The notes under the pieces: model-generated
Told to the model about the DNA's origin: nothing
Seen by the model: only the letters and a program-made list of their open reading frames with translations
Databases searched by the model: none
In this document: positions 13,811-14,534 of the stretch, one piece after another
Layout: each line of letters begins with the position of its first letter
Position numbering within the stretch: the first letter of the stretch is position 1
Made by a program: the position numbers and the translations under genes
Assembly: GCA_009693885.1 (NCBI GenBank)
Contig: SHWK01000014.1
Location: 1 to 14,534, forward strand
Direction of reading: 5' to 3'
Length of the DNA stretch: 14,534 nt
Source: Rickettsiales bacterium
GTDB lineage: Bacteria > Pseudomonadota > Alphaproteobacteria > Rickettsiales > UBA1997

Positions 13811-14534
13811 ATGAAAATAATAGTCATGGGCGCAGGCGTAGTCGGGGTTACAACCGCTTATTTCCTAGCAAAATCAGGCCACCAGGTTATAGTTTTAGAA
13901 AAAAACGCCGCCTCTAGTCTTGGGTGCTCTTACGCCAATGGAGGCCAACTTAGCTATTCTCACATTGATCCTTGGGCCTCAAAATCAGCATTAAAAATGA
14001 TCGCAAAATCGATCATTATCCCCAATTCTTTTTTATCGATCAAAAAATTTGCTAATAAAGACTTTTTAAAATGGGGCTGCGCTTTTCTAAAAAATTGTAA
14101 CGAAGAAAAATTTCTCACTAACAGCAAAAAATTATTCAGTCTCGGAAAATGCAGCAGAAAAGCATTAGCTGAAATATTAAACGATGAACCAAGCATCAAA
14201 TTCAATTATAACGAAACCGGAATTCTACATTTTTATCAAAACGCCAAAGCCTTTGAAATAGCCATAAAGAACGCAGAGATGCAGCAATCTCTTGGAATCA
14301 AGCTTCATATTTTAAATCGCGATGAATGTCTAAAAAAAGAACCAACTCTCGTCAAACTTTATGATGAAAATAAATTACTTGGTGGAATTTTTTATGATGA
14401 TGATGCTAGCGGCAATAGCCTTTTATTCACTAAATCACTCGAAAAAATCTGCCAAGAAAAATATGGCGTAATTTTTGAATATAACGCTGAAGTAAAAAAT
14501 ATTTTTACCAATTATAGCAAAATTACAGGCATCA
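13811..14534 (+). CDS. dadA: DadA-type D-amino-acid dehydrogenase (partial, 3' end beyond window)
   Basis: This is the first 241 residues of an FAD-dependent oxidoreductase that resembles DadA, which oxidises D-amino acids such as D-alanine to the keto acid, passing electrons to the respiratory chain. The protein opens MKIIVMGAGVVGVTTAYFLA with the dinucleotide-binding GxGxxG (7-12), then GHQVIVLEK with the acidic residue that binds the FAD ribose. SYANGGQLSYSHIDPWA matches the DadA block SxANAGQxxxxxxxPWA, and YDDDASGNSLLFTKSL matches the family's DxxGDxxxFTxxL. The frame is open to the last base; DadA is normally about 410-430 residues. It is transcribed away from addB behind an extended -10 promoter. 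Related DAO-family oxidases are the main alternative. Confidence 0.85.
   Translation, partial: MKIIVMGAGVVGVTTAYFLAKSGHQVIVLEKNAASSLGCSYANGGQLSYSHIDPWASKSALKMIAKSIIIPNSFLSIKKFANKDFLKWGCAFLKNCNEEKFLTNSKKLFSLGKCSRKALAEILNDEPSIKFNYNETGILHFYQNAKAFEIAIKNAEMQQSLGIKLHILNRDECLKKEPTLVKLYDENKLLGGIFYDDDASGNSLLFTKSLEKICQEKYGVIFEYNAEVKNIFTNYSKITGI

Noticed and set aside
13960..14205. Minus-strand open frame of 81 codons at the right end
   Set aside because: Antisense to the dadA-like gene, whose plus-strand frame is open from 13811 to the end and carries FAD-binding and family motifs.

Overview
The window is about 14.5 kb of AT-rich, gene-dense bacterial chromosome, roughly one third G+C by eye. It looks alphaproteobacterial. 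The main evidence is a 969-residue AddB of the type seen in that class, with a degenerate N-terminal region lacking a P-loop and a C-terminal nuclease. The low G+C, very short intergenic gaps and rarity of Shine-Dalgarno motifs suggest a small-genome, possibly host-associated lineage. No phage, CRISPR, tRNA or rRNA gene is visible, and no stretch over 300 bases lacks a gene.

Layout. Bases 2-118 hold the 3' end of a plus-strand gene, possibly holB. It converges with carB (minus), whose reading frame stops at 550 residues, the boundary between the two halves of carbamoyl-phosphate synthase. carB diverges from nusB-rimM (plus) across a 77-bp gap with two well-formed promoters whose -10 boxes overlap on opposite strands. 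rimM converges with a ybgC-like thioesterase gene. Between them lies a perfect 48-bp inverted repeat with a 27-nt loop, the most unusual object here. queD and ybgC form a minus-strand pair. hisI (plus) diverges from queD and converges with hutG.

From 13729 down to 4369 six minus-strand genes run in one direction: addB, truA, hutH, hutU, hutI, hutG. The last four encode the complete four-step route from histidine through urocanate, imidazolonepropionate and formiminoglutamate to glutamate and formamide. No hut regulator or transporter is present. A DadA-type D-amino-acid dehydrogenase gene (plus) diverges from addB behind an extended -10 promoter and runs off the window end.

Metabolically the window combines amino-acid catabolism (hut, dadA) with single genes of histidine synthesis (hisI), tRNA modification (queD, truA), ribosome maturation and antitermination (rimM, nusB), and recombination (addB). 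Most is ordinary. The points worth following up are the long palindrome between rimM and ybgC, the half-length carB, the shared bidirectional promoter, and a Cys in place of a metal-binding Asp in HutG.
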